Positions 1 through 12,137 of a stretch of DNA of 64,000 nt are shown one piece after another; position 1 is the stretch's first letter, and each line of letters opens with the position of its first letter. The DNA comes from Euphorbia lathyris (Eukaryota > Streptophyta > Magnoliopsida > Malpighiales > Euphorbiaceae). A program made the translations under genes and the position numbers. The stretch spans positions 32,100,501 through 32,164,500 of the forward strand of contig NC_088911.1 of NCBI RefSeq assembly GCF_963576675.1. The letters run 5' to 3'. The notes beneath the pieces are model-generated. The model saw nothing but the letters and a program-made list of their open reading frames with translations, was not told the DNA's origin and did no database searches.

Positions 1-1226
1 TACATTGTTTAACATGTTTTATTTATTCTCTTGGATGTATTTTTTTCAAATTATGTGTATTGATGTCGAAATTTAGAATACACTGCTTCCTATTTATTCT
101 TATTTGGTATCTAAAGTTCTGTTGTTTGTATGTTAATTTGTAGTGATGCTTTTATTACTATTATTTTTCTAGTTGTATGAGCAAATTTAAGCATGGTGAT
201 TTTTTTTTTTTCAAGTATTTGTTTATGTTTTTCATATTTTTCTGTAAATTTGCATCTTTTGCAATGTCTCCGCTAGAACCACACCAAACTGCGATTTAGT
301 TATTGTCCGGGTATGGACTCATAGGCATCTCCTTAAATACGTTTTTGGTTCCCAATTCAAGTGAGTGGAATTATAAAATGCTTTCAAACTCCAGTAACTA
401 TGTGCACCTTTTCACTAAGGTATTAATATTATCACACCTCTGCTAAAGTTTAGCATGTTTTGAAGTGACAAGAAAGGAATAAATGTTAATAGGCGAGAAG
501 CTATTGTTTATTGCATCATCATGTTCTTGCTTGCATGTATCCTTGTTGATATGAATTGCTTTCATGCCAAATTTCGGAAATTTTATGTGATTGGTCCAGT
601 CTAGTTCTTTCAAAGTATGTTGCATGCTCTTCTTATATACTTGGTCTTGTTTCTTTGTTGTCTTGATGATTTACATGGCATGTCTTGTAAATTTTAATTT
701 TCCAATAAAATTCTTTTAAGAGTATGCTTGTAAGAGCAAGTACTGAGTAACTTGTCAGTGAAGGAGAATGGCTTTAAACCCCTCAGTGTTTCTTTTCTTC
801 ACTCTCCTTTTTGAGGGGGAAAAAGGCATTTCCTTGCTGGAATTTGCAATGGCCACATAAAGGAATGGTCGTTTTTCTGGATCGCTTCCCAGTTTGGAAA
901 GTGCTTGGGTCAATCACCTATATAGTACGTGGAAACAAGTTTGCATCGTATACATAGTGATTCTGACAGTCAATTATTAGCTTACTTTGCTACAGACTTA
1001 CCTAATTGTGAAAATGATTAATAGGATATTGATGCTTCTTTTTCTGTCTCTTCTCTCATGTTTTATCTCTTGATCAGAGATTCGAATGTTTTCCATGCGG
1101 CAGGCATTTGTCCTTTATGCCCTCAACCACACTTTTGCATTATGTATTTTTATTTGAAATTTGTGCAAATAATTGCTTTCAGCATGAATTGCTGATAATG
1201 CGTTTATCTTTTGGGCTGCATCGAAG
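1..1226 (+). other. Probable intron sequence upstream of the SAR1 terminal exon
   Basis: AT-rich sequence with no exon I can recognise. The SAR1 exon at 1227 needs upstream exons for the first ~86 residues, and none of their conserved peptides (P-loop, switch regions) appear here. This is therefore best read as the last intron, which would be longer than 1.2 kb. Short ORFs on both strands have no family resemblance. Confidence 0.5.
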
Positions 1227-1547
1227 GTGGATGCTGTGGTATACTTGGTTGATGCCTTTGACAAAGAGAGGCTTGCAGAATCAAAGAAAGAACTGGATGC
1301 TCTCCTCTCCGATGAGGCATTGGCAAATGTTCCATTCCTCATTCTAGGAAACAAGATTGACATACCTTATGCTGCTTCAGAGGATGAGCTGAGATACCAC
1401 CTGGGCCTCACTAACTTTACAACCGGCAAAGGGAAGGTGAACCTTGAAGATTCTAATTTACGCCCTCTTGAGGTGTTCATGTGCAGCATTGTCCGCAAAA
1501 TGGGATACGGTGATGGCTTCAAGTGGGTATCACAGTACATTAAGTAG
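1227..1547 (+). CDS. SAR1: Small GTPase SAR1, terminal exon (partial gene)
   Basis: SAR1 is the Arf-family GTPase that starts COPII coat assembly at endoplasmic reticulum exit sites. The visible 106 codons start with GTG GAT GCT ([10 protein letters not shown]) directly after an AG at 1225-1226, so this is a splice acceptor and not a start codon. They run to TAG at 1545-1547. The nucleotide-specificity motif NKID, in [10 protein letters not shown], lies about 40 residues in. The C-terminal part has the plant SAR1 hallmarks [17 protein letters not shown] and the terminal SQYIK. SAR1 is about 193 residues, so slightly more than the C-terminal half is here; P-loop and switch regions must lie left of the window. 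No frameshift or stop is seen, so the gene looks functional. 3' UTR sequence follows. Confidence 0.93.
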   Translation: MDAVVYLVDAFDKERLAESKKELDALLSDEALANVPFLILGNKIDIPYAASEDELRYHLGLTNFTTGKGKVNLEDSNLRPLEVFMCSIVRKMGYGDGFKWVSQYIK

Positions 1548-2285
1548 GATACCTATCTGGAAAATGTGTAAGGCAGAACCAAGAAGCCCCTAGCAACCGC
1601 AGCACGCCATGTCATACAAAAGAAGTTACATTCATCCGTCTGTTTAAATTGGATGTATTGTGGTCTGGATATATGTTGAAAGAAGTATTAATGCCACTGC
1701 TCTGTAAAATTTACTTTGTGGCAGCAAGTTCTTTGCTCTGCTTGTTTGTGAATTGAAATTTGCGTTTCTTGCTGTAGTCGTGTTACGGTAGAGCTAGAAT
1801 TGAAGTTTCTATCATAATTTATCTTTGGGCAATATGGAATGTATTTATTTCGTTGTATCTTGAACCCGAAGATAGAAGTTTGTCTCCTGTTAGAGTTCAT
1901 TTTGTGTATGTTGCACTGTTGAATAATCTTTGCAACAAGGTATGATTTTAATGGTTGAAGATTTCTTATTTCTATTATTGTATTTATTTAACCATGTACA
2001 CAACTTGATTCTGTCATAAGATATTTCAACTTTTTTTGCGAAGTAGCTGCAACTTTTATTCACAATTGATGTTTCAAAGGATCTTAAAGATCACTTCAAC
2101 ATGGATGATAAGTTTAACAGTTTTTCATTAAATTGGACAACTTGACATGATTCTTGCTGAATAATATACTTGACAATACATAACTAAAATTAAAAAAAAA
2201 ATTTGACACAGTATAAGTTAATTCATTAAAAAAAATATATAAATAAAACCTCAATCTAATGGTTACCCGTCAGCATGTACGTTAC
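1548..2285 (+). other. SAR1 3' UTR and SAR1-MATE spacer
   Basis: About 740 bases separate the SAR1 stop from the promoter area of the next gene. The first ~380 bases are T-rich and probably 3' UTR; no single poly(A) signal can be chosen. The rest is AT-rich with no recognisable element. Confidence 0.5.
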
Positions 2286-2569
2286 CGTATAAATATTAGG
2301 TTCCAAGTCAATGCCACCACCTGAGAACATCCCAAATTCCCGATTCTAAATCCCTGAACTTATAGAAAAAACAAAAAAATCCCAAATCGTAAATCCCGCC
2401 ACCACCAATCTCTGGTCCACCACGGCCTCCACCCAGCAGGTTAGTCTTCCTTTTTATTTTTATTTTTCAGTTCAATCCGTTTCCATGCATAATATAATAT
2501 GTAGGTTTAAGATTTAATTTTGGGTTTTAATTTCTTTCCCCCAATTTAGAACATAAAATACTCAGAAGA
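2286..2569 (+). promoter_or_regulatory. MATE gene core promoter and 5' UTR, possible UTR intron
   Basis: A TATA-like TATAAATA occurs at 2288-2295, about 275 bases before the start codon. A donor-like GTTAGT at 2440 and an acceptor-like CCCCCAATTTAG ending at 2549 could delimit a ~110-base 5' UTR intron. This is inferred from consensus only. Confidence 0.4.
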
Positions 2570-4780
2570 ATGGAAAAAGGAGAAAAATCAGGAGTTGAAT
2601 GTTGTCTAATTGAAAGGGATGATGATGATAAAGAATTATGTAGCAGAGGAGATTTTGTTGAGGAAGCAAAGAAGCAAGCGTGGCTAGCAGGGCCACTTAT
2701 TGGTGTTAGTATACTTCAATGTTGCCTTCAAGGTATTTCAGTTATGTTTGTTGGGCATCTTGGTCAGCTTCCTCTTTCTAGTGCTTCCGTCGCTTCCTCT
2801 TTTGCTGCCGTCACTGGTTTCAGTGTTCTGGTAAACTCTTCTTCTCTTCAATCTAGATTCCTAATTTCAATTAAAATGTGATAGAATCTAAAACTGTAGC
2901 TAGGTATGGGAAGTGCATTAGAGACAGTTTGTGGACAAGCCTTCGGTGCAAAAGAATATCATATGCTTGGAATTCATACTCAAAGAGCAATCCTAACCTT
3001 ATTAGTACTAAGCATTCCTTTAGCAATCATCTGGTTTTACACTAGCTCTATCCTCACAATTCTAGGCCAAAATCATGAGATAGCAATTGGAGCAGGAATA
3101 TTTAATCAATGGATGATTCCTAGCCTTTTCGCCTACGGCATATTGCAATGTCAAAACAGATTTCTTCAAACTCAAAGCAATGTATTTCCTATGGTGGTTA
3201 CCTCTGGTGTTACACTTGTTTTTCATATTCTTGTTTGTTGGGTTCTTGTTTTTAAATGTGGACTTGGAAGTAAAGGAGCTGCCTTAGCAATTAGCATTTC
3301 CTATTGGATTAATGTATTCCTTTTAGCAATGTATATAAAATTATCTCCAGCTTGCATCAACACTTGGATTGGGTTTTCTAAGGAGGCAATGCATGATATC
3401 CTCAGCTTTCTGAAGCTTGCAATTCCTTCAGCATTCATGATTTGGTATGTTGTATGATTGATTTAGTGGTTTATATATGTTGTAAATGCGACAAAATTAT
3501 CATCGTGTCAAAACGGGTCGTGTTAGACGGTTTTTCTCTTTAAATAGTGTAAAAAATTGATAGCCCTAGATTTAACAAAACGAAGTAGAGTTTGAGAAGG
3601 TCAATAACACAAACATGTTAACAAGGCTGGTTTACTTAATGTTATCGGTCGCTAGCTTGGAATACTGGGCATTTGATTTGGTAGTTCTCCTTTCTGGTCT
3701 TCTCCCTAATCCCAAACTAGAGACATCTGTTTTGTCAATAAGGTAACTCCTTTTTGTTCTTATTTTGTTTGGAAACACCAGCTGCATTAACTATCTAACT
3801 AATATCTTTTCCTTTATTACTTATTTCTTCTCAGCCTTAATACATGTTGGATGGTCTATATGATATCTGTGGGGCTCGGTGGTGCCATAAGGTTACTTCA
3901 ATTTCTTCAAAAATTTCAATTAAATTTTATTTCTTTCTTTAATTATGATTAAAAATTATCTATCAGCACAAGAGTATCAAACGAACTGGGTGCAGGGCGG
4001 CCACAGGGCGCCCGTTTGGCTGTGAATGTAATGATCATAATGGCACTTTCAGAGGGTGCAGCCATTGGAATAGCTACAATTTTGGTACGCCAAGTATGGG
4101 GAAAACTATATAGCAATGACCATCAAGTGATCAAATATGTTGCTCGAATGATGCCTTTGCTAGCTTTATCTGATTTCTTAGATGGATTCCAATGTGTACT
4201 TTCAGGTTTTAATTTCTTTTTATCTCATGCCCGAACTCATCGAAGAAGAAGGAAAAAGAAACACTAATATTTTGAGGCCAATTTGGTGGTATGTATAGGT
4301 GCTGCTAGAGGATGTGGATGGCAAAATTTATGTGCAACTATCAACTTTGGGGCTTATTATTTTGTGGCAATTCCTTGTGCCTTGCTCTTTGCTTTTGTAT
4401 TAAATTTTGGAGGCATGGTAAGTTTCCTTTTACACTAATAAAACATATAAATAAGTGGCACAATTTTAAGGAAAAAGTACATTTTTCGTTATTAGGGGCT
4501 GTGGATGGGAATCATATGTGGGCTTTTAGTACAAATTGTGGCACTTGTTACAGTAATTGTATGCACTGATTGGGATCAAGAGGTAATTATTTTAAATAGT
4601 ATTTGTTAAGCATTCAAATAATATCATGATTTATTTTCCCCTTTCCCTAATCTCCATTTTCAGGCGGCAAAAGCCATTGAAAGAGTTCAACCAGGGGCAG
4701 AGGGACATGGGGTCACGGAGGGTACATCGGTCCCCCAAATTTATGGCAACTTTTCATCCATTGACTCTCATAGTATTTAG
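2570..4780 (+). CDS. DTX: MATE family efflux transporter (DETOXIFICATION type), 8 exons, complete
   Basis: Multidrug and toxic compound extrusion proteins are 12-helix membrane antiporters that move organic cations or secondary metabolites out of the cytosol, using H+ or Na+. My exon model is 2570-2830, 2900-3444, 3656-3742, 3835-3891, 3967-4205, 4299-4417, 4496-4582 and 4664-4780. All introns are GT..AG. The sum is 1512 bases, or 503 codons plus TAG, the normal length for this family. Signatures in order: acidic N-terminus, [11 protein letters not shown] (first helix), [17 protein letters not shown] across the exon 1/2 junction, [42 protein letters not shown] in exon 5, and GCGWQ in exon 6. 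The ATG is the first in frame before the acidic leader. Substrate and membrane cannot be told. It resembles the Arabidopsis DTX1-19 clade. All reading frames are intact. Confidence 0.93.
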
Positions 4781-4799
4781 TTTTGGCTGTGCCACTGCC

Positions 4800-5685
4800 A
4801 ATATGTACTTATTGTGGCAATGTAGGGCATATAGAGGACACCTGCTATTGTAAACATGGATTTCCACAGGCTACAAGTTCAAATCCAGCCACTCTTCTCC
4901 ACCAATTCAGTGAAATCTGATTTATATCCCTTAACCAAGGAGCTGATAACTATCCTGTCTTCATCCTCACATACAAGTCACTTTTAAACAGAAAATTCTG
5001 AAAGGCAAATGCAACTATTTCCTATTCATTTGAGGCTCCTAAAACCGGTAATTCCTTGGCCTTATCTCTCTTTAATAGCTTATAATTCCTGTTGCTAGAT
5101 CATTGAAACAGGGCCACTAATCACGCTATCTGTGATGTGAAATATTTTTCAAGTTATAAATCAGTCAACAATCTTTCTAGTTCATTTACCTAATTGTAGA
5201 AGTAAAATACATTGGCATGGTTCCTGTGAATGCAAATTTGGTACTCCATAAAATGTATTATGAATACCAGGTTTTCAATACAACTTATTATCTAGCAGTT
5301 ATTCTGAATGCTTAGCAGTGTTTCATCTCAGTTTACATTTCCTTTTCAATGTTGATTTGTTTATGACATTTGCCATTTGCCATTTGCCAAACAGAGAAAG
5401 TTACCTTTTTTTTAAGCTCTGCATGGCCAGTTGCTTGTTTTGAATTCTTTATTGCAATTGTGGATTATTCAACTGGTTTCACCTAGATCCATTTGATGAA
5501 ACACAAGTCTCAGACAAGAAGTTTGATCAGGCATTATGTTATTATTCCACAACACAGTTTGAGAAATCTTTTAAATGCATCAGGTCAGACAATGGTACCT
5601 AAACATAAAGGTATTGATTTCACAAATGCCTTCACTCATATTGCAAAGTCACTGTTCACCGAAGGTACTTCTGTTAGCTTTGTTA
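4800..5685 (+). pseudogene. Degraded Ty1/copia gag-integrase relic
   Basis: Twenty-odd bases after the MATE stop, one frame reads a gag zinc knuckle, CTYCGNVGHIEDTC (CX2CX4HX4C, from 4804), followed by a KHGFP motif usual in copia gag. Further on, 5454-5615 reads integrase-core sequence: a VDYSTGFT stretch, an in-frame TAG at 5484, then IHLMKHKSQTR. After a frameshift near 5563 comes SDNGT and a TAA. Protease and most of integrase are missing, and no LTR is visible. It is a fossil with no coding capacity. Its position right behind the MATE stop means the MATE 3' end may lie inside it. Confidence 0.75.
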
Positions 5686-5982
5686 GAGCGTCTCCAACAA
5701 CCTCTTAGCTTGGCTTTTAAGTTAAAATTTGAGGAGTGAAAATTAAAAATCAGCTCCAACAGTCTCTTAATGGCTCCTCAAATAACTAAAAGTCTCTCCA
5801 TCATCTCTATTAATAGAGAGTCTATCTCCACACTTAGTGCTTCCATCCTCTCACTATTGGTAAATAAAACGATAAATAAGAAGTGCATGTGAAAACTATT
5901 GTTGGAGATCATATGTCAAATCACTAAGAGTCAATTATTTATATTACTTTTAGAGAATGAACTAAGGGTCTCTGGAAATGCT
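5686..5982. mobile_element. MITE, ~297 bp, imperfect terminal inverted repeats
   Basis: The left end (GAGCGTCTCCAACAACCTCT) is matched at the right by the reverse complement of CTAAGGGTCTCTGGAAATGC. The two ends share TCCA-A-ACC-CTTAG with scattered mismatches. The interior is AT-rich and non-coding. Target duplication is not clear, so the superfamily is left open. Confidence 0.6.
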
Positions 5983-8548
5983 TGTAGATTCACCTACCTA
6001 GCATATTCTTTTCTCTAGAAAACCTATTTTTCTTTGTTATAACCAACCTTAGCATGTAAACCCCAACTTCTTAAATAACTTTTATATCTTTGTTCTAGGA
6101 TTAAAATTTGATTTGGCATCACATTCTTAACTTTCAAAAGTTTGCTAGGAAGTTGAACTTTTTGTATATTTTGAAGAACAATACTTTTTATTGTCCTCTA
6201 ATAAAATTCAATAAAGGTCAAATGTATGATCTTGTTCCAAATAAAACATTTCTTATAAAAAATTAGAGGATTTCAAGTTCTTTTTTGCTTGCTAGAAAAA
6301 TAGTTCTCAAATTCCATTGACTATATTTTTGTTTAGTTGTTAGAACTTGTACCTAAATTGACCATTTCCATACCCTTTAACATTAGCTTGGTTACAACCC
6401 AATTTCAAGATTGTTTTTAAATGAACATGTAAACTCATATTGACTTCTAATTAGTGTAAAGATGAGAATAAATACCAAGTCATTTTAAATTTGTGTGAAT
6501 GAGTGAACAATAATATGTGAGGTGTTTAGTAACTTTATTCTCTTTGAGTTTGTTCGGTTAATCAAGACTTCCTTAGTTAAAATGTGAATTCTTATAATTG
6601 GATTGAGGCTTTTTGAGCTTTGTTTACTTATTTGCTTCTCGAATATTTGTTTGTACAAATGCTTAGCTGGGGCTGGTCACTTGGTGAAATGGGAGGTTTG
6701 CTAGTTCAGTTAGTCAATTTTTCGGGTTGGTTTGGTTTATTTGAGGGTAAGTAAAATTTTAAGTGTGAGAAGGTTAATCGGGATGTAAAATCCTTATTAT
6801 TATTTAGTTCGATTTTTAGGATATTTTGACTTTAAACTATTTTTCTTAGTAATTTGAGTAAAATGCATGCTTTGTCCTTATTTTACATTTTGTATTGATT
6901 TTCTAGCTTTTAGGTTTGAATCATTTTTAGTTTAAGTTTTAGTTGTCCATTTTATTCAGGTTTTGAAGTAGGATTTTTTTATTTCCCTATTCAACATTTA
7001 TGTCTTTTAATTTTCTTTCTTAAGTTGAAATAATTAAATACTTTAGTTGTTTTAAATTTCAAATTTTAATTAATTAAATTTGTTAGGATTTTAGTTTATA
7101 AGAATTTTGTTTTGAAATTAAATTTGATTTATGGTTGAAAGATGGTTTTAATCCACCTTTGATGCTAATTCAAGATGGAAGAGACTTGAGCTTGATTTTA
7201 CGGATTTTTTGTTGAGGGAAATTGTTGAGAAGAATTGCCAAAATCTATCCAAACTCGTGAGCTTAATTAGTCAACACGACGTGTCAGCTTTTCCAACACA
7301 CTATCTCAAGCCAGCAGGTAGGCAGGGTTTTGTGCAAAAGCCTCAACACGATGTGTTAAAATGCCCAACACGTTGTGGCAAGGACTAGTGTCTTCCGCCT
7401 TCACCCCTACGATCTCAACATGGCGTGCCAGCTTTGCGAACACGTCATGTCAGCGCCTAGTGAACCTCAACATTGCGGATGAACAAGAGAACATGTCGTG
7501 TCAATATGATGAAAATTTTCATATTTTCAAAATTTTCCAACTTTTTTTAAAGTGTAATTTAATTATTATTATATCACTAAGGCTTATTTTTCTATATAAA
7601 CTCACTTCGAATTCATTTTTAAATATTCAAATTTTCAGATTTTGTATTCCTTGGTATCACTCTGAGCTAGTTGTTACTTCATCGATCTATCATTCCATTG
7701 AAGAACTTCGCCAATCCATTCTCTAACAAGCGAAGTGTTCCCCCGCGTTCATATCGATGGAACATTAGTACCGAGTTAGCAAGTGCTCTAAGTGTATAAT
7801 TCTATTTCTTTCTGCTAAGACTTATAGCATATGGTTGAATCTAGATTGTACTATTGTTTAACCTTCGGGTGTTTGTTTCCATCAACATATTTCCATATTT
7901 TGATTTCAATAATTGTTCATTCTTTTGTTTTTTGCTTTGATTATCATGCTGCTTTCTCTTTGTGTAATTATGTCTAAATCGCCTTACAATTATCCAAGTT
8001 TATGTTAGCGTACCTTACCAGGGATAAAGCCTCCAAAAATCGTAGGATTGACAATCCTCTAAGAACTTACGGATCTTTAGTTTCTGACCATAGTTTTCGA
8101 CCATTCCCTAGTGGGGAAAAAAGGGCGATTAACACCAGAAGGGGTTGACGAGATTAGACTAAGATTATTATAATTACTTGCATGAAACTAAGTTAAGACA
8201 TTAGAACACATTCCATTGAATCAATCTTACCACACCTCAATTTATACTTGCGAATGGGAAAAAAGCATGCTAAAAATCTGTCACACAGGAACAGGACGAT
8301 GAGTAGAAGTAATTCTAAAAGTTCACTTATTTAATCGCCTAAACATTAATAAAATCTTAACAAGACAATACTTGCTTAAAAACAACACACTTGGATTCGA
8401 TATCCGATCTTTACTGGATTTTATTATTTGATAAAACAAGATACAATTGTCTCTAATCGTTGTTTGTTATGAATCTTTTGAATATATCCTCGTGACTAGA
8501 TACATACACATAACACATTTTTGTAGTGCACTCGGTTCTAACGCATCA
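5983..8548 (+). mobile_element. Athila-like non-autonomous LTR element A, 5'-truncated (internal 3' end plus 3' LTR)
   Basis: The LTR is 6773-8548, starting after a polypurine-like AAGTGTGAGAAGGT and ending ACGCATCA. It aligns by eye with LTRs B and C: the same order of motifs near the end (accttaccagg..gacaatcc..gatatccg..ggatt..ttgataa). The bases before the LTR (GTAAGTAAAATTTTAAGTG) match the end of element C's internal region, as does TGAGGTGTTT near 6511. The 5' LTR and gag-like ORF are missing, and the left limit is uncertain. A TATA box, TATATAAA, lies at 7593-7600. Confidence 0.65.
7274..7501 (+). repeat. Palindrome-word array in LTR A (ACAC-3-GTGT type)
   Basis: At least six diverged copies of an ~11-bp spaced palindrome: ACACGACGTGT (7274), ACACGATGTGT, ACACGTTGTGG, ACATGGCGTGC, ACACGTCATGT and ACATGTCGTGT (ending near 7500). 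Spacing is irregular, 20-70 bases. The last copy is about 95 bases upstream of the LTR TATA box. Confidence 0.7.
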
Positions 8549-9207
8549 AATCATAAAGTAAACTACAATTACCCCTTAATCCTACATTGGTTTAATTGTA
8601 AGTGGATTGGACAATGATGAAGAAAACATAAATAGAAATAATACCTATATATTCTAATAAGCGAAAAACTAATAAGCTTTTTCGTGTTTATAGACTTCAT
8701 TTTTACACATAAATACTCGAACTTAGGAATGACTATGTAATGTGGTGCTTATGACCTGCTACAACAGTTTAACATGCTAACTATTAAAAATGTTGATGTA
8801 GCGTAATTTGACAAAGTTTTTTCACTTAAATATGGGATCCATAAAGACAATTTTACCCTTTACAGTCGTTTCTAATTGAAATTTTGGACCAAGTGCTGAG
8901 AGCAAGAGTAGGAGAAGAGATGTCTTAAGCCTTAATTTCATCATAAGAGATGTATTAAGCCCTAATTCTGTCATAAGAGAACCTCTTAAATGTTTGATAT
9001 TTGAATTGGAAACATGTGTCCGTTTGTTTGTCGAAAAATATTGTGCAACAAAATATTTTCCTAACTTTCTGGTAGTTTGCATAGAAAAATAAATCAAAAT
9101 AAAATTTTAAGTTAATCAACTGAAAAATATACGAAAAAGTGATTTAAATGTTGACCCCTTTTAAAAAGAGTATAATACTTTCCTAAGTCTTTTGCAACCC
9201 TGTTTTT
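8549..9207. other. AT-rich spacer, nothing recognised
   Basis: No coding region or repeat ends could be recognised. A 91-codon minus-strand ORF (8822-9097) is low-complexity and has no family resemblance. Confidence 0.4.
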
Positions 9208-9705
9208 AGGACTGTAATTGAGCCGAGCTTTGGCCTGTCAGACTCGGCTCGTCAGAAAATTGACAAGATCGAAGTCAACATTTTGTTCGTGAACTGTTCA
9301 CAAGCTTGTTAACGAGTATGTTCACGAGCTTTGCTCGTGAGCAGCTCATTTAATTCAGTTTATGAACTTTGCTCGCAAACACTCATTAATTATATTGATT
9401 TGAAATTTCTTTAACACAAAACTACATAGTTTTGAAATCTACAAAAATAATGTTTACACAAAACTACGTTGTTTTACATTTCTCTCTATATAGAAATATT
9501 ATTATTAAAAAATAATCAAACCAAACTTAATTACGAGCATGTTCATAACATTATAACCGAGTTTGCTCATGAACTTGTTCATTAACCTATAATCGAGCCT
9601 GCTTGCGAGCTTTCGTGCTCAAGCTCGGCTTGTACACAAATCGAGTTGAATACGATCGAGCTTTTATCGAGCCGTTTATGAGCGACTTGGCTCATTTACA
9701 ATCCT
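9208..9705. mobile_element. MITE, ~498 bp, hAT-like termini
   Basis: The left end AGGACTGTAATTGAGCCGAG pairs with the right end, whose reverse complement is AGGATTGTAAATGAGCCAAG. The subterminal regions are full of GAGCTCG/CGAGC words in both orientations (cgagctt, gctcgtgagc, cgagccg). The middle is AT-rich. No clean 8-bp target duplication is seen, so it is probably an old insertion. Confidence 0.65.
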
Positions 9706-9708
9706 GTC

Positions 9709-10250
9709 TAGAGGTGGCAAAAGTAAACACGATCAAATTACACGATACGAAATCGACATACCATTTTAGTGTTTGAGTTTAGCTTAGAGGTAATATGTTA
9801 TTTTTGGGTTGACACGAAACTGACATGCAAATTTTTGGATTGAGTTAAGGTTGATATGCTAACTCGAAAACGACACGAATATTTAAAGATAATAAAATTA
9901 TAATTATTACTTGTTTTTTATATATAAGTACTACTTGTAAATATGATTCGAACTTTCTAAATCGTTATAAACACATTACATAACCTTCTAGCATGATACT
10001 AGCGGACTTTTCAACGGTTAATGTCAACATACTATTCTTAAAAGTGACATAAAATATTTAAAAATAATATATATTCTTATATTTTTAAGTTATATGCATA
10101 ACAAAATTACATGTAATCTGAAAACATGACATGAAATCAATACTAATTCGAACAGGGTAACACGATTGTAACACGTAAATTTTTGGATTTACTCTTTTTA
10201 ACACGAAACTGAAAATAATATAACACGAACACGATAATTGCCAAGTCTTA
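9709..10250 (+). mobile_element. hAT MITE, TAGACC-GGCAA family, old copy 1
   Basis: Homologous along its length to the elements at 18559-19160 and 32486-37656, with the same order of blocks: an ACACGA-rich left part, 'cgttataaacacattaca', 'catgata', 'atgcataacaaaattacatgtaa' and 'acacgaacacgataattgcca'. Ends are diverged (TAGAGGTGGCAAAA and TTGCCAAGTCTTA) and no target duplication remains, so this is the oldest of the three copies. Confidence 0.75.
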
Positions 10251-10507
10251 ACCGCTACATCTCCTCACCCTTATAAAAAAAAAAGTAAATGCGAAAGCAA
10301 ACTAGCTTATGCCTTCAATGACAATGAAAAGCATAAGCCAATAATTGGAATTAGAACATCGTCAACACATTAGAAAATGGAAATGCGCGTTGTCGTCTCA
10401 TTCATCTCATCTTCCACATTTTTCTTACTAATAATATCCTCTTGTTTTAACTTTTGACTCTTGACCCCTTCTTTATCCCACTCTCTACTCCTTCTTCACT
10501 CTCTTCT

Positions 10508-10530
10508 TTTATATATATATATATAATACA
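10508..10530 (+). promoter_or_regulatory. TATA region of the first PADRE gene
   Basis: A TATATATATATATAATAC run lies 60-80 bases before the ATG, after a CT-rich stretch, as expected for a plant core promoter with a short 5' UTR. Confidence 0.5.
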
Positions 10531-10588
10531 TCTTCCCTAATTCCATAAACAACTCCTTAATCACTTTTAACTCATTCAACATCAAAAA

Positions 10589-11074
10589 ATGGGCAACCAT
10601 ACTTCCTCATGCTTCCACATCTCCTTATCCAAACCTAAAACAGCAAAACTGATGGATTTTAAAGGCAATTTCACCAGAATTAAACTACCTCTTAAATCTG
10701 CAGAACTCATGCTTGAACATCCTGGTTTTGTCCTCTCTCCTTTGCACGATATTCTTCGGACTGGACGTCTAATTGCCTTGCGAGCTCAAGATGACCTTTT
10801 GCCTTCTAAGATTTACCTGCTTGTTCCTTTAACTAGTGTTAATCATAAAGTTTCTGAGTCTCAGATGAGAATTATACAGTCTGTTAGTGTGAAGTTTTCG
10901 CGGAAGAGACTGAGAGGGGCTAAGGTTTTGCCGGCTGTGGAGATTGGAGTAGAGACGGGGAGTGAAAGTGAACTTTTGGAAAAGGATAATGGTATCTCCG
11001 GTTGCCGGTTGGAAAAATTTGGGCACTGGACTCCCGTTTTGGATCCAATCTTGGAGGAACGTGAGGAGCTTTGA
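10589..11074 (+). CDS. PADRE/DUF4228 domain protein, intact, single exon
   Basis: A 161-codon ORF starting MGN, with glycine at position 2 as for N-myristoylation. It has the DUF4228 (PADRE) layout: N-terminal MGNHTSSC; LPLKSAELMLEHPGFVLSPL (residues about 35-54), the conserved region where a leucine-rich segment is followed by EL(M)LEHPG; IYLLVPL near residue 73, the usual KxYLLxP motif; a basic segment with KFSRKRLRGAK; and the C-terminal HWTPVLDPILEE, equivalent to the family's W-P-L-I-E motif. PADRE genes are known as stress- and pathogen-responsive and their biochemistry is unclear. A TATA run sits just upstream and a T-rich 3' UTR follows. A paralogue lies about 30 kb away on the same strand, with transposons between. 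Confidence 0.9.
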   Translation: MGNHTSSCFHISLSKPKTAKLMDFKGNFTRIKLPLKSAELMLEHPGFVLSPLHDILRTGRLIALRAQDDLLPSKIYLLVPLTSVNHKVSESQMRIIQSVSVKFSRKRLRGAKVLPAVEIGVETGSESELLEKDNGISGCRLEKFGHWTPVLDPILEEREEL

Positions 11075-12103
11075 GAGTTGCTTTCGATTTAGATTATTAG
11101 GTTGAGATTATTCTTGTATTCTTTCACTGCAAATTTGAGTAAAGTTGTTCATAGCATCTGATTTTCATGGAAAGAAAGAGAAAAGCTTAATACTTGTAAA
11201 TTTGGAAAATGTCTTTTTAGCTTTTAAACTTATCTACAATATTGTTAACCTGAGTAATAAGGGTAAAGTCCACAAAAATAGCATGGCAAAGTAAACAAAA
11301 AAAAAAAAACAAAAAAACTGAATGTGTTTTAAATTAGGTAAAGTTTTTTAAAAAAGGGAAAATTACGAAATTCACCTTTTAAAAACTATTTACAACTACG
11401 TCCAGTTATAATTTTGGATTATGTCAAACTAATAAAATCAGTACATTTAATATATTTTAAGGATTAGAATTTATAAATTAGAAATCTAGAATATATTTTC
11501 TAAGGTTTATGATTTATGAATTGGAATCTAGATTTTTTAAATCATAGTGTAAAATCATAATATATAGAAAATAATGATATATTAAGAATAAAGTTTAGTG
11601 ATATGACTTAGTTGTAATTTTGTACTTAATTATGATATTTATGTATTTGACCCTTAAAAAATCCATAAATTTCACATTTTATTGAATAAGTATTTGTGGA
11701 ATTTTTTTGTCCAAATAAAGACGGAGGTTTTTCGTTTACGACAAAAGAAATAATGGAGGTTTTTCAATTTGCAAAAAAAACAAGGATTTCAAAATTAAAA
11801 TTATTATTGACAACCTCAAAATTGAAACATTTAAAGATTGGATGATATTCTAAGCAAATTCTTCAACTTTTTAATTTTAATGTCATTTAGGTGTTGTTTG
11901 GTGAGGAAAGAAAACTTAAATGTTTAGAGAGAGAAAACTCTGAAAATAATGATTTTGGAAAAAAAAAATTGGATGCAGAATAAATGTAGTACTAAACAAC
12001 TTTAATTCTTGGAATTTTCCATTTTGAGATTGTTAACAATCATTTTTATAGTGTCAAACAAAAAGATCATCGTTTAGCAAAACGAAAACTTCGGTCATCG
12101 TTT

Positions 12104-12137
<34 letters not shown>

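Noticed and set aside
1171..1226. Alternative SAR1 exon start at the better acceptor TTGCTTTCAG (1180)
   Set aside because: In the SAR1 frame this would include a TGA at once, and the added residues do not match SAR1.
7361..7726. 121-codon ORF
   Set aside because: Lies inside LTR A over the palindrome array and TATA region; no domain and hydrophobic low-complexity end.
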